DNA of 64,000 nt, from positions 248,001 through 312,000 of the forward strand of contig NZ_SRLA01000003.1 in the NCBI RefSeq assembly GCF_004745825.1. The letters run 5' to 3'. The first letter of the stretch is position 1. Each line of letters begins with the position of its first letter. The stretch is from Hymenobacter fodinae (GTDB lineage Bacteria > Bacteroidota > Bacteroidia > Cytophagales > Hymenobacteraceae). The position numbers were made by a program, and so were the translations under genes. Below, in pieces: positions 37,671-47,078 of the stretch. The notes under the pieces were generated by a model, which made no database searches, was not told the origin of the DNA, and worked only from the letters and a program-made list of their open reading frames with translations.

Positions 37671-40600
37671 TTAGAAACCTACATTCAGACCCACAATGAA
37701 GGCGCGGGTAACGGGATAGTTGGTGCCGTAGTCGAAGGAAACGCCACCGTTGTTAGCCGTGCTGCCGTTGAAGCGGGTTGAGTAAGACAAGGCATCTGGG
37801 TCGATGGCTTTGTTCTTCTTGTAGTACTCCACCGGCGACCAAATCAGCGGGTTCTGCACCTGCACGTAGATGCGGGCCGTGCTCATTTTAGCGCGCTGCG
37901 TGAGGGTAGCAGGCAGCGTGTAGCCCAGGTCAATGCTGCGCACTTTAATGAACGTACCGCTCAGGTAGGCCAGCGACTGCGAGTTCAGCACGAAGTCGTT
38001 GAAGTAGTTCTGGTTCGGCTGCGGGAAGCGGTTGTTAGGCGTTTCTGGCGTCCAGTAAGGCAGGTTGAGCTGATTGCGACGGCCGCTGAAGGTAGTGATG
38101 TAGTTGGAAGGGAACAGCAGCGGATCTACTACCGTAGCACCAACGCGGGTGAGGCCTACAGCAGTCAGGTCGAAGCCCTTGAAGCGGAAGCGCTGGGTCA
38201 TACCGGCTTCAAACTTCGGCTGGCGAGTACCAATGATCTGACGGTCGGCGCCATCCACTACCCCGTTGCCGTTGAGGTCTTCAATTTTAACCTGTCCGAC
38301 CCGGGTACCAGCCTTAGCAGCTGCGTCGGCTTCGTTCTGCTGGTAAATGCCGGCGTACTTGTAGTTGTAGAAGACATACAGAGGCTGGCCAATGAAGCGC
38401 TGGTTGCTGATGTCGCTCCGCTCGTTGCCGTTTTCATCTTTGCCCAGGCCTAGGTCAAGTACTTTCTCCCGGTTGATGGTGAAGTTCCAGTCAGTGCTCC
38501 ACTCGAAGCCACTGCTAGAGCGCACGTTCACCGTGGTTAGGCTAATCTCCAAACCGCGGTTCTGAGTCTGGCCAATGTTACGAGTGAAGGAGCCGTAGCC
38601 GCTGGTAGTAGGCAAGGCGTCGGGCAGCAGCAGGTCGCTGGTACGCTGCTGGTAGGCCTCTATCGAACCGGTTACGCGGTTGTTGAAGAAACCGAAGTCA
38701 AGACCAAAGTTGGTGGTAGCAGTGTACTCCCAGCCCAGGTTGGGGTTCGGAATGGAGTTAGGTATTACGCCGGCTACGCCAGTGCCGCCGAAGTTATAGT
38801 AACCGTTGCCCAGGTTCGACACCAGGGAGCCCAGTGTCTGGTAGGGGTTAACGGCGGTGCTACCCGTGCGGCCGTAGCTAGCACGCAGCTTCAGTACGTT
38901 CAGCCAAGCCTGTCCGCTCAGGAACGATTCGTTGGCAATATTCCAGGCCACAGCGGCCGAGGGGAACGGCTTAAATTTGTTACCTGGGGCCAAGCGCGAC
39001 GAGCCGTCTACGCGCATGGTCAGCGTAGCGGAGTAACGGTTATCGAAGGCGTAGTTCAGGCGGCCCATGTAGGAGATAATATCCCACTGGCTCTTGTTGC
39101 TTCGCGCAAACGAAGGCGTACCGGCACCCAAGTTAAATGCCTGCTGGTAGTTAGTGGGCAGGTTCTGAGCACCGGCCTCGAAACCGTCGGTGCGGAACTG
39201 TTGCCAGCTGTACAGACCGGTGAAGTTCACATCGTGCTTTTCAGCAAACGTGCGGTTGTAGGTCAGCAAGTTTTCAACCAGCAAGTTGAAGGCAATGCTG
39301 TTGTTGCGCGTGGCCGCGTTCTGGCCACCGGCCTGCGCCGGCGTGTTAGATGCGAAGAACGACTCGTTGTTTTCCGTGCGGCCATCGAGACCGAGGTTTA
39401 ACCGGTAATCCAGACCTTTTAGGATGTTTACCTGACCGTAGAGGCTGTTGAACGTGCGCAGACGGCGGCGCTGCTCAAAGTGCGCATCCTTGGTGTAGTA
39501 GTTGAGTGGGTTGGCCTGCGCGTTGTCGGTGTTCGGGAACAGAATAGGGTTACCGTTGGAATCGTAGGGCGAAGCCAGGGGGCTGCTCGTAAGAATGTTG
39601 TATGAGATATTCAGGTTCGGATCATTCTGCTGGGTGAAGGTGTTGAGCGTGTTCAGGCCCACCTTAATCCGCTTGCCGATCTGCTGGTCGAGGGTACCAC
39701 GCAGGGAGTAGCGCTTGATGCCTTGCACGGGTACAATGCCGGTTTCATCGTAGTAGCCCAGCGAGGCCGAGTACTGGGTCTGATCGGTACCTCCGCTCAC
39801 GCCCAGGGCGTGGTTCTGGATCCGACCGTTCTGGAATAACAGATCCTGATAGTCGAAGCTGCGACCGGCGGCATAGTTAGCCTTCTCATCATCGGTAAGG
39901 AAGCCAGCTGCAGAATTAGGATTCTGCCCAGCTGCCCGGAAAGCTTCCGCACGGTAGTTGTAATACTCCTGGCCGTTCTGCAGGTCGTAAAGGCCGTAGG
40001 GCTTTTTCACGCCGTAATAGGCGCTGTACGTTGCCCGCGGAGCACCAGACTTACCACGCTTGGTGGTAATCAGAATAACGCCGTTAGCACCACGCGCACC
40101 ATAAATAGCCGTCGACGAAGCGTCTTTCAGCACTTCCAGCGACGTGATATCGTCGGGGTTCAAGTCGTTCAGGTTGCCATCAAATGGTACGCCGTCTACT
40201 ACCAGCAGCGGGTCGTTGCTGCCTGCAAACGAGCGGTTACCGCGGATACGGATAACCGGTGCCTGACCGGGCGTGGTGCTGGTGCTGGAGATGTTTACAC
40301 CAGCCGCACGGCCCTGCAGTGCCTGGCCGATGTTGGCTACCGGCACATCGCGCAGAGACTGCTCATCCACCGAAGAAATAGCGCCTGTTACCTGGCTTTT
40401 CTTCTGCACCCCGTAACCTACTACTACTACCTCATTCAGGGCTTTAGCATCTTCCCCCAGCGTGGCATTAATGGTAGTCTGGTTGCCAACGGCTACCTCT
40501 TTAGAGGTGAAGCCCACGAAAGAGAATACCAGAGTAGAGCCAGCCGGAGCTGCCACTGTGTACCGGCCTTCTCCGTCAGTCACCGTACCGGTAGTGGTGC

Positions 40601-40790
40601 CTTTCACTACCACGTTTACGCCGGGCAGCCCGGCACCATCTGTACCGACAACGCGGCCAGAAACTGATTGTGCGGTAGCCTGGGCCTGTACCGCTGTAGG
40701 AGCCAGTAGGCCGCCAGCTAATGAGAGCCCGGTAGCCGCCAGAAGTGGCCAGCTTAGGCCCAACGCCGTCTTGCGTAAAGGGAATTGCAT
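37671..40790 (-). CDS. SusC/RagA-family TonB-linked outer-membrane transporter
   Basis: A 1039-residue SusC-type transporter that imports oligosaccharides through the outer membrane using TonB energy. Order of parts: signal peptide to about residue 40 (VQAQA), a carboxypeptidase-regulatory-like domain (VSGRVVGTDGAGLPGVNVVVKGTTTGTVTDGEGRY), the TonB-box region (LNEVVVVGYG), the plug (DVPVANIGQALQGRAAGVNISS, IRIRGNRSFAGSNDPLLVVDGVPF, LKDASSTAIYGARGANGVILITTKRG), and a ~800-residue barrel ending in an aromatic residue (VGLNVGF). No anti-sigma-interacting N-terminal extension is seen, so control by an ECF sigma/anti-sigma pair is unlikely. It is directly followed by susD and preceded by the uronate genes. 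Confidence 0.97.
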   Translation of the reverse strand: MQFPLRKTALGLSWPLLAATGLSLAGGLLAPTAVQAQATAQSVSGRVVGTDGAGLPGVNVVVKGTTTGTVTDGEGRYTVAAPAGSTLVFSFVGFTSKEVAVGNQTTINATLGEDAKALNEVVVVGYGVQKKSQVTGAISSVDEQSLRDVPVANIGQALQGRAAGVNISSTSTTPGQAPVIRIRGNRSFAGSNDPLLVVDGVPFDGNLNDLNPDDITSLEVLKDASSTAIYGARGANGVILITTKRGKSGAPRATYSAYYGVKKPYGLYDLQNGQEYYNYRAEAFRAAGQNPNSAAGFLTDDEKANYAAGRSFDYQDLLFQNGRIQNHALGVSGGTDQTQYSASLGYYDETGIVPVQGIKRYSLRGTLDQQIGKRIKVGLNTLNTFTQQNDPNLNISYNILTSSPLASPYDSNGNPILFPNTDNAQANPLNYYTKDAHFEQRRRLRTFNSLYGQVNILKGLDYRLNLGLDGRTENNESFFASNTPAQAGGQNAATRNNSIAFNLLVENLLTYNRTFAEKHDVNFTGLYSWQQFRTDGFEAGAQNLPTNYQQAFNLGAGTPSFARSNKSQWDIISYMGRLNYAFDNRYSATLTMRVDGSSRLAPGNKFKPFPSAAVAWNIANESFLSGQAWLNVLKLRASYGRTGSTAVNPYQTLGSLVSNLGNGYYNFGGTGVAGVIPNSIPNPNLGWEYTATTNFGLDFGFFNNRVTGSIEAYQQRTSDLLLPDALPTTSGYGSFTRNIGQTQNRGLEISLTTVNVRSSSGFEWSTDWNFTINREKVLDLGLGKDENGNERSDISNQRFIGQPLYVFYNYKYAGIYQQNEADAAAKAGTRVGQVKIEDLNGNGVVDGADRQIIGTRQPKFEAGMTQRFRFKGFDLTAVGLTRVGATVVDPLLFPSNYITTFSGRRNQLNLPYWTPETPNNRFPQPNQNYFNDFVLNSQSLAYLSGTFIKVRSIDLGYTLPATLTQRAKMSTARIYVQVQNPLIWSPVEYYKKNKAIDPDALSYSTRFNGSTANNGGVSFDYGTNYPVTRAFIVGLNVGF

Positions 40791-40863
40791 GGAGTGTGGG
40801 ATTTGTGAATGAGGGAAGAAACTGCTGAACGCCCCGGATTACCCAGGTGCGGTATTCGTGAAA

Positions 40864-41670
40864 TTAGAAACCAATAGAGTTGCCGCCGTCCACGGGCAAG
40901 GAAGCACCCGTGATATAGCGGGCAGCGTCGGAGGCGAGGAACACGGCAGCGTGCCCAATGTCTTCGGGCTGGCCAAATTTGCCCATGGGCGTGCGGCGCA
41001 TAGCCCGGTCGCGGCGGTCGGGGTCGGAGTTCATGGCGGTGCGGCTCATCTCGGTTTCAATGAAACCAGGAGCAATGGCATTCACGCGCACATTGTCTTT
41101 GGAGAACTCCGAGGCCAGTACTTTCACCATCCCCTCCACTGCCGACTTCGAGGCGGCGTAGGCCACTACCCGGTCGATGCCGTAGTAGGCGGCCATGGAG
41201 GAAATCATCAGAATCACGCCACGTTTGCGGGCCACCATGCGCTTGGCGCAGGCCCGGGTGAGGGCAAACACGGAGTTCAGGTTGGTGTGAATGATGCGGT
41301 TGAACTCCTCGTCGGTTACTTCCAGCGCAGGCTTCTTCATGTTGATGCCGGCGTTGTTTACCACGATGTCCAGCTCGCCATACGTGGCCTCAATGTGGTC
41401 TACCAACCCATCGAGCGAAGCCAGGTCGCACACATCGTTGGTGAGGTAGTGCGCCGAAGCCCCCAGGTGAGATACGGCTTCCTGCAGCACTCCCTCGCGG
41501 CGGCCCGTGATGATTACGGTAGCGCCGGCTGCCACCATGCAGCGGGCAATTTCCAACCCAATGCCGGTGCCACCGCCCGTGATAAGGGCAAGGCGACCTT
41601 CCAGTGAGAAGGGGCTCGACTGGGTGTTGGGGTGAGCAAGTTGAGCGAGGGTGGGTGTAAGATTTTCCAT
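40864..41670 (-). CDS. SDR oxidoreductase, probable D-mannonate oxidoreductase (fructuronate reductase)
   Basis: A 268-residue classical short-chain dehydrogenase: cofactor motif TGGGTGIG at 31-38, NNAG, and the Ser158-Tyr171-Lys175 catalytic set. The C-terminal PVDGGNSIGF is typical. Its position in one run with a GH67 gene and uxuA suggests that it reduces D-fructuronate to D-mannonate, the substrate of UxuA. In E. coli this step is done by UxuB, a member of an unrelated long-chain family; SDR proteins replace it in some bacteria. The reaction is inferred from context, since SDR specificity cannot be read from sequence. The distances to neighbours (39 and 73 bp) fit an operon. Confidence 0.85.
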   Translation of the reverse strand: MENLTPTLAQLAHPNTQSSPFSLEGRLALITGGGTGIGLEIARCMVAAGATVIITGRREGVLQEAVSHLGASAHYLTNDVCDLASLDGLVDHIEATYGELDIVVNNAGINMKKPALEVTDEEFNRIIHTNLNSVFALTRACAKRMVARKRGVILMISSMAAYYGIDRVVAYAASKSAVEGMVKVLASEFSKDNVRVNAIAPGFIETEMSRTAMNSDPDRRDRAMRRTPMGKFGQPEDIGHAAVFLASDAARYITGASLPVDGGNSIGF

Positions 41671-41709
41671 TCGGAGTGAGGTATTGGAGCCAAATAGAAG
41701 TTGGCAGGA

Positions 41710-43815
41710 TTAGCGAAGCTGGTAGATGTCGACCAGCTGTTTGATTTCAGCGAGAGGACGCGTGGGCGGCGTGAGCGTGGGCGGTAGCGGCTGCTTGGAG
41801 TAGGTCTGGAAGTAGAGCACGCAGGCATCGCGCCACCAGATGGCTTCGCGCTGCTGAATGCGCAGGCGAGAGGCTACATCAGCGTGCAGCTCGGCATCAA
41901 CGTTAGGCTGCACTTGGGCCCACTGCTGCTGCATCCACTGCACCGAGTCGGCGCCGGTGTAGTAGCGGGTGGCTAGCTCGTTCCACAGCGTCTGGCCGGT
42001 ATTCAGCGTCTGGGTCCAGGGCACGTGGTGGAACCACAGCAGATAATCGGGGGGGCAGGTAGCAGGGTCACCCCACTGCTTTTGCACTTGCGGCGCGTAC
42101 AGGCCTAGGGCATTGCTACCGGTAGCGGTGCGGTTGAAGCCCAGGCCTACAGCGTCGGCTTTGTGGTAGTAAATAGAGGTCCAGTCGGGGCGGGCGCTTT
42201 TTTCCAGCCAGGGCTCGGGTCCGTAGTGGATGCTCTGGCCCATGATGTGATGCAGACCAAGGGGCGTGGTGTAACGCACATAAATATCCCGCGACTTCGT
42301 GAGCAGATCCGTGATGGTGCTCACGGCCTTGGGCTCCTGAGTCAGCGTCATCTTGGTCCATTCCTCGGCAAGAGCCTGCGAAGTAAGCGTGTGGTCCCAG
42401 GCAAGGCGACCGTAGGAATACCAGTTAGCCTGGCCTACGGGGTGCCCGGTCCAATTGCGGTCGGAGCCGATGTTGGCCACGCCCGCAATGCCGCTAATTG
42501 CATGATTATCGATTGTGCCATCTACTACCTTAGCCACCGTTGATCCGGGGCCCTTCGCGTAGGTATCGGCCTCCAGACATTCCTTGATGAGCGGAGCCAG
42601 ATACACGAGGTGGGTGGCGAAACCCAGGTACTCCTGCGTGAGCTGCACTTCCAGCACCAGCGGCGTTTTGGGCATGGCCCCGAATAGCGGGTGGAATGGC
42701 TCGCGGGCCTGGAAGTCGATGGGGCCGTTTTTCACCTGCACCAGCACCTTCTTCGCAAACTTGCCATCAAGGGGCTGAAACTCCTGAAATGCTTCTTTGA
42801 ACCGGTCGCCGTTGGAGTTGGCCTTATACACGAAAGCGCGCCACATCACAATGCCATCGTGCTGGCCTAGGGCTTCGGCTAGCATGTTAGCCCCGTCGGC
42901 GTGGTTGCGGCCGTAGTCCTGGGGGCCGGGTTCGCCCTCGGAGTTAGCCTTCACCAGGAAGCCTCCGAAATCGGGAATAACCTTGTATATCTCGTCGGTT
43001 TTAGCGGTCCACCAGCGGCGCACCTGGGGGTCCAAGGGATCAGAGGTTTGCAGCCCTCCAATCACCTTGGGTGCAGCCCACAGCACCGACATGTACACCC
43101 TAATCCCATAAGGTCGCATTACATTGGCCAGGGCCGCCACCTTCTGCAGATACTCTGCCGTCAGGAAGCGGGCGCTGGCATTTACGTTGTTGAACACTAC
43201 CCCATTAATGCCGATAGAGGCATTGGCGCGGGCGTAGTCGCGGTAGCGCGGGTCAATTACATCGGGTAGCTCCTGCCATTTCCAGATGGAAGAGCCCGCG
43301 TAGCCCCGCTCCACGGTGCCGTTGGGATTGTCCCAGTGATTCAGCAGGCGGTACTCAATGCGGGGCTTGCTGGTCAGGTTGACGTTAGCAATTGACTGGC
43401 CGATTTGCAAGTGGCGCAGCAGGGCAAATGCCCCGTAGAGCGCGCCCTTATCCGTTGCCCCGGTTACCACTACGTTGCCGCCTTGAGTGCTCACGCGGTA
43501 GCCCTCCTCCCCTAGCTCGGGGTTAGCGGCCACCGACAGTACGATGCCGCCTTTGCCTTTGCTCTCCCCCATTACGGGTACCGACTGGCCTAGCAGCCCC
43601 AGCAAGCCTTGCTGCAACTCGCGGCCGGCCGTTTGCAGAATGGGCGAAGCCCCGGTGGGCACGGCAATAAACTTTGCCTGTTTTTGGTACGCCTTGCGCT
43701 GGCTAGCGTCGCGCACCAACTCATACTTCAACCACAGCCGGTACCCATCGTCGGCTAGGCCACGCTGAGCAAAGGTGCAGAGTACAAGAAGGAGCAGCAG
43801 AGAGCGGAAGGACAT
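41710..43815 (-). CDS. GH67 alpha-glucuronidase (copy 2)
   Basis: A 701-residue GH67 enzyme with signal peptide (to about GLAD) and the same core as copy 1: LLNHWDNPNGTVERGYAG, ARANASIGINGVVFNNVN, GGFLVKANSEGEPGPQDYGRNHADGANM, and NGPIDFQAREPFHPLFGAM. Predicted catalytic residues are Glu293, Asp367 and Glu395. It starts only 14 bp after uxuA and is followed by the SDR gene, so one transcript makes the enzyme that frees glucuronate and two that catabolise it. The two GH67 copies are only moderately similar outside the core, so this is an old duplication or separate acquisition, not a recent copy. Confidence 0.96.
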   Translation of the reverse strand: MSFRSLLLLLVLCTFAQRGLADDGYRLWLKYELVRDASQRKAYQKQAKFIAVPTGASPILQTAGRELQQGLLGLLGQSVPVMGESKGKGGIVLSVAANPELGEEGYRVSTQGGNVVVTGATDKGALYGAFALLRHLQIGQSIANVNLTSKPRIEYRLLNHWDNPNGTVERGYAGSSIWKWQELPDVIDPRYRDYARANASIGINGVVFNNVNASARFLTAEYLQKVAALANVMRPYGIRVYMSVLWAAPKVIGGLQTSDPLDPQVRRWWTAKTDEIYKVIPDFGGFLVKANSEGEPGPQDYGRNHADGANMLAEALGQHDGIVMWRAFVYKANSNGDRFKEAFQEFQPLDGKFAKKVLVQVKNGPIDFQAREPFHPLFGAMPKTPLVLEVQLTQEYLGFATHLVYLAPLIKECLEADTYAKGPGSTVAKVVDGTIDNHAISGIAGVANIGSDRNWTGHPVGQANWYSYGRLAWDHTLTSQALAEEWTKMTLTQEPKAVSTITDLLTKSRDIYVRYTTPLGLHHIMGQSIHYGPEPWLEKSARPDWTSIYYHKADAVGLGFNRTATGSNALGLYAPQVQKQWGDPATCPPDYLLWFHHVPWTQTLNTGQTLWNELATRYYTGADSVQWMQQQWAQVQPNVDAELHADVASRLRIQQREAIWWRDACVLYFQTYSKQPLPPTLTPPTRPLAEIKQLVDIYQLR

Positions 43816-43829
43816 AGGAAGCGGGAATA

Positions 43830-45074
43830 CTACTGGGCAAAGGTGTGAGCGGAGGTGGTCAGAGCAGGTTGTTCTTGGTCGGCGAGGCTGCGGCGGATGC
43901 CCAGCTCTAGGCCGCGCAGTTCGGCTAGGCCTTTAAGGCGCCCGATAGCGGAGTAGCCCGGGTAGGTGCGCTTCTCGAGGTCGTCGAGCATCTGGTGGCC
44001 GTGGTCGGGGCGCATGGGCAGGTTGGGGTTGCCCTCGCCGGTTTGCGCGCGGCGCAACTCCTCACGCACCAGCTCCTGCACCACGGCGTACATATCCACG
44101 TCGCCGGTGAGGTGGTCGGCCTCGTGGAAGTTGCGGGGGTTTTCCTCACGCTTGGTGGCGCGCAGGTGCACAAAATGAATGCGGTGCCCCAGGCGGCGCA
44201 CGATACCGGGCAGATCGTTATCGGGACGCACACCCAGAGAACCAGTGCAGAAAGTAATGCCGTTGGCAGGCGAATCGTAGGCCTGTACTAAGCCCAGCAG
44301 ATCGGCTTCGGTGCTTACCACGCGGGGCAGGCCGAGCAGCGGGAACGGTGGGTCGTCGGGGTGAATGCAGAGGGTTACGCCTACCTCCTCGGCCACGGGG
44401 CCTACCTCCCGCAGGAAGTAGTATAGATTTTCGCGGAGCGTATTGGCGTCGATGCTGGCGTACTCATTCAGCAGGCCTTGGAAACCGGCCAGCTCAAACG
44501 CTTCTTCGGAGCCGGGCAGACCTAGCAATACCGTATTAGTTAGCTGGGCTATTTCTTCCGCCGACATAGAAGAAAATTGCTCGCGGGCTGCCGCAGCCAC
44601 GGCCGGCTCGTAATCGTTTTCGGCGCCGGGGCGCTTGAGAATGCACAGGTCGAAGAGAGCGAAGTCCTGCCACACAAACCGTAGGGCCCGGGAGCCATCT
44701 GGCATCACGTAGTTCAGGTTGGTGCGCGACCAATCCAGCACGGGCATGAAGTTGTAGCACACGGTGCTGATACCGCAGGCGGCCAGGTTACGAATCGACT
44801 GCTGGTAGGCCTGTATGTATTGCGCGCGCGCGGGGCGCCCCTTCTTAATGTCTTCGTGTACAGGTAGGCTTTCTACCACTGCCCAGTGCAAAGGCGAGAA
44901 CTGCTCATTGTCGGCTTCAATCAGCTGCTGGCGCGCCTGAATCTCCTCCACGGGCCACACCTGCCCTACCGGAATCTGATGCAAAGCCGTTACCACACCA
45001 GTGCAACCAGCTTGACGCAGAGCGAATAAAGAAACCGGGTCATTAGGCCCGAACCAGCGCATGGTATGCAGCAT
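43830..45074 (-). CDS. uxuA: Mannonate dehydratase
   Basis: A 414-residue UxuA that dehydrates D-mannonate to 2-keto-3-deoxygluconate in the cytoplasm. The match to E. coli UxuA is strong from the start: [90 protein letters not shown] and [12 protein letters not shown] (metal-binding region). The ATG at 45074 places the protein start as in E. coli; an upstream TTG at 45101 is less likely. It opens the long minus-strand run and its promoter region carries the operator shared with xylBA. Upstream UxaC and downstream KdgK/KdgA are not in the window. Confidence 0.96.
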   Translation of the reverse strand: MLHTMRWFGPNDPVSLFALRQAGCTGVVTALHQIPVGQVWPVEEIQARQQLIEADNEQFSPLHWAVVESLPVHEDIKKGRPARAQYIQAYQQSIRNLAACGISTVCYNFMPVLDWSRTNLNYVMPDGSRALRFVWQDFALFDLCILKRPGAENDYEPAVAAAAREQFSSMSAEEIAQLTNTVLLGLPGSEEAFELAGFQGLLNEYASIDANTLRENLYYFLREVGPVAEEVGVTLCIHPDDPPFPLLGLPRVVSTEADLLGLVQAYDSPANGITFCTGSLGVRPDNDLPGIVRRLGHRIHFVHLRATKREENPRNFHEADHLTGDVDMYAVVQELVREELRRAQTGEGNPNLPMRPDHGHQMLDDLEKRTYPGYSAIGRLKGLAELRGLELGIRRSLADQEQPALTTSAHTFAQ

Positions 45075-45257
45075 ACCTCTATAATTGTAAGAAAAATGCA
45101 ATCTTTAACTGATTTCTACACTCAAGCCCGTCGGAGTCGGTTACAACTATCTTAGGAGGAGTGAGTGAGAACTCGCTTTCGAATATAGAGCAACAAATAC
45201 AACGATACCTCATCCGAAAACGGGCTCATCTCGCTGATTTCTAAATAAAAATACCGA

Positions 45258-45277
45258 AAACGTTACCGAAAACGGTT
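45258..45277. promoter_or_regulatory. LacI-type operator upstream of uxuA
   Basis: In the uxuA direction AACCGTTTTCGGTAACGTTT matches 18 of 20 positions of the operator before xylBA; the left half is identical. A further CCGAAAACGG core lies 35 bp nearer to uxuA (45214-45223) and could be an auxiliary half-site. The LacI-family gene starts 128 bp away on the other strand, so autoregulation is possible. Confidence 0.7.
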
Positions 45278-45303
45278 CCGATAGGTAATTTCATTTCGGT
45301 CTA

Positions 45304-45335
45304 ATGAAATATTTTTTTTGTAGATTACCTTCAAA
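45304..45335 (-). promoter_or_regulatory. Proposed promoter of the uxuA-GH67-SDR-susCD run
   Basis: On the minus strand TTTG (45332-45335) and TATTTCAT (45304-45311) resemble the TTTG/TAnnTTTG pair. The block TATTTGAAGG...TCTAC...AAAA is nearly the same as before xylBA. The -7 match is imperfect. The 330-bp gap 45075-45405 holds this, the operator and the region before the LacI gene; no gene was seen in it. Confidence 0.45.
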
Positions 45336-45405
45336 TAATAAAACGAAGCCGATGTACTGGCTTTCGAATTCTCCTCTTTTGCCTCTGGAATAATTCTATT
45401 TCGCT

Positions 45406-46584
45406 ATGATGAAATGCACAAAGTGCTATTCGGCTGATGCCGTGATGCGAGCGGGGTTTATCAGAGGGCGGCAGCGCTACCTGTGTAAAGCGTGCAACTA
45501 TCATTTCACCGACGATAAAACGCCCCAGGTATCTGAAACGAAACCGCGGCAGACCACCATCAGCGACGTAGCAAAGGTACTGGGTGTTGCGCCCTCTACC
45601 GTATCGAGGGCTCTGAATGGCCACTCCGATATTAATGCTAACACCCGCCAGGCGATTCTGGACGTGGCACGGCAGCTCGACTACCAGCCTAACCTGCTGG
45701 CCCAGAGCCTAAAAAGCAGCGAAACCAATACGATTGGCGTCGTTATCCCGGATATTGAGCGGCCTTTCTTCGCGACGGCGGTAAGCGGTATTCAGCAAGT
45801 GGTGGGCGAGGCCGGCTACCGGGTAATGATTTGCCAATCGAAGGAAAGCTACGATATGGAAGTCAGTAACGTGCAGGCGCTGATTGCCAGCCGGGTCGAT
45901 GGCCTACTGATCTGCCACTCGCGGGAAACCGAAAACTTCGACCACGTAAAGCCCGAGGCCTGCCGCGGCATCCCTGTGATTCATTTCGACCGGGTGAGCA
46001 ATGAGGTGGACAGCGCCAAGGTAATTCTCGACGACTGGAACGGAGCCTTCAACGTGACAGAGCACCTCATTGAACAGGGAGCCCGTCGGATTGCTATTCT
46101 GGCCGGTCCGGAATCGTTATTGATCAGCCGCAATCGATTGGCGGGCTATCAGAACGCCCTGAAACGCCACCACATGCCGCTGCGGCCGGAGTACCAGACG
46201 CACATCAACTTCAAACCGGAGTCGGCGGTAGCGGCTCTGGATAACTGGCTGGCCCTACCCGAGCCCCCCGATGCCATCTTTGCCATCAACTACACCAATG
46301 CCTTCGATTTGCTGGTTGCGCTTAAGCAACGCGGCATCAGGGTGCCCGACGATATGGCCGTAGTGGGGTTCGGCGACGAATTTATGGCCTCCATGATTGA
46401 GCCGGGCCTAACCACCGTTAACCTCCACCCCTACCGGATTGGGCAGCAGGCCGCTCGCCTCTTTCTAGAGCAGGTACGGCAGAAAGAAAGCTTCCAGCCC
46501 CGCACATTTGTTATCACCGGGGATCTGGTTATCCGGCAATCATCATTGCTGGGCAAAGGCAGCTTCTTTAAGTTGGAGATTTAG
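45406..46584 (+). CDS. LacI-family regulator with N-terminal IS1 InsA-like zinc ribbon
   Basis: A 392-residue regulator, ~50 residues longer than a usual LacI protein. Residues 1-36 form a zinc ribbon with Cys4, Cys7, Cys27 and Cys30 (CTKC...RQRYLCKAC), the pattern of the N-terminal domain of IS1 InsA transposase proteins, including the RQRYLC signature. After a short linker come the LacI helix-turn-helix (TTISDVAKVLGVAPSTVSRALNGHSDI, ~50-76) and the periplasmic-binding-like effector domain (NTIGVVIPDIERPFFATAVSGIQQ onward) ending in FFKLEI. It is divergent from uxuA, and a CpG-centred operator lies between them and again at xylBA, so it is the likely controller of the locus. The inducer is unknown; a xylo-oligosaccharide, xylose or a uronate-pathway intermediate are candidates. 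No hybrid two-component or AraC regulator is present. Confidence 0.92.
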   Translation: MMKCTKCYSADAVMRAGFIRGRQRYLCKACNYHFTDDKTPQVSETKPRQTTISDVAKVLGVAPSTVSRALNGHSDINANTRQAILDVARQLDYQPNLLAQSLKSSETNTIGVVIPDIERPFFATAVSGIQQVVGEAGYRVMICQSKESYDMEVSNVQALIASRVDGLLICHSRETENFDHVKPEACRGIPVIHFDRVSNEVDSAKVILDDWNGAFNVTEHLIEQGARRIAILAGPESLLISRNRLAGYQNALKRHHMPLRPEYQTHINFKPESAVAALDNWLALPEPPDAIFAINYTNAFDLLVALKQRGIRVPDDMAVVGFGDEFMASMIEPGLTTVNLHPYRIGQQAARLFLEQVRQKESFQPRTFVITGDLVIRQSSLLGKGSFFKLEI

Positions 46585-46639
46585 GGGAATGCGTTAGTCG
46601 TAGCCCTAGTTACACCGCTCTTGTTCTACCCATAGAAAG

Positions 46640-46715
46640 GCAACAGCGCCTTAGGCGTGGCAGCGTGGAGAGTGAGAACTCACTTTTTGCGGTGCCACGA
46701 CTAAGGCGCTATTGC
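46640..46715. terminator. Long inverted repeat after the LacI gene
   Basis: 23-nt arms at 46640-46662 and 46693-46715 pair at 21 positions (core AGCGCCTTAG). The loop holds a small AGTGAG/CTCACT palindrome and a T5 run. It begins 56 bp after the LacI stop and may end its transcript, although no U-tract follows the main stem. Confidence 0.5.
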
Positions 46716-46797
46716 TATTGTGCTTGTGGCCGCACTCCCGCTGGGCCACTCACCCGGAGCAAATACAGCTCTTTACCTTAAGCCCTAGGGGTTCCTT

Positions 46798-46829
46798 ACT
46801 GGCCTAGCCATTAATAGTTCTAGGCCAGT
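46798..46829. repeat. Inverted ACTGGCCTAG pair
   Basis: ACTGGCCTAG (46798-46807) and CTAGGCCAGT (46820-46829) form a perfect 10-bp stem around a 12-nt AT-rich loop. It is one of many uses of the GGCCTAG motif in this window. Confidence 0.6.
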
Positions 46830-47078
46830 AAGCAGGTCTATATTATCAGCCAACTTACACGTAGCCTGGCTTCCGGCACCTAGCGTCATCAGTATTACCA
46901 CTTAGCACTAGCAAATGAGGCAGTAAGCCGGTAAGGAACCAGCCCCGGGTGCATGCACTTGTGGTCATGTTACTTCCGTGTTTTTCGCCGGGCAGTTTAC
47001 GGGAAAATGCGGGCAGTAAAGTAGTTACAGGCTCAGAACTTTGTGGCGTTGTTTCATTGCCCCCGTACGGCCGCCATT

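Larger units (their letters stand above)
46585..47078. other. Intergenic region after the LacI gene
   Basis: This 494-bp stretch contains the two inverted repeats listed at 46640-46715 and 46798-46829. I see no credible gene or RNA in the rest. An AACTTTG-type -7 element near 47035-47042 could serve the STAS-like gene that follows. Confidence 0.4.
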
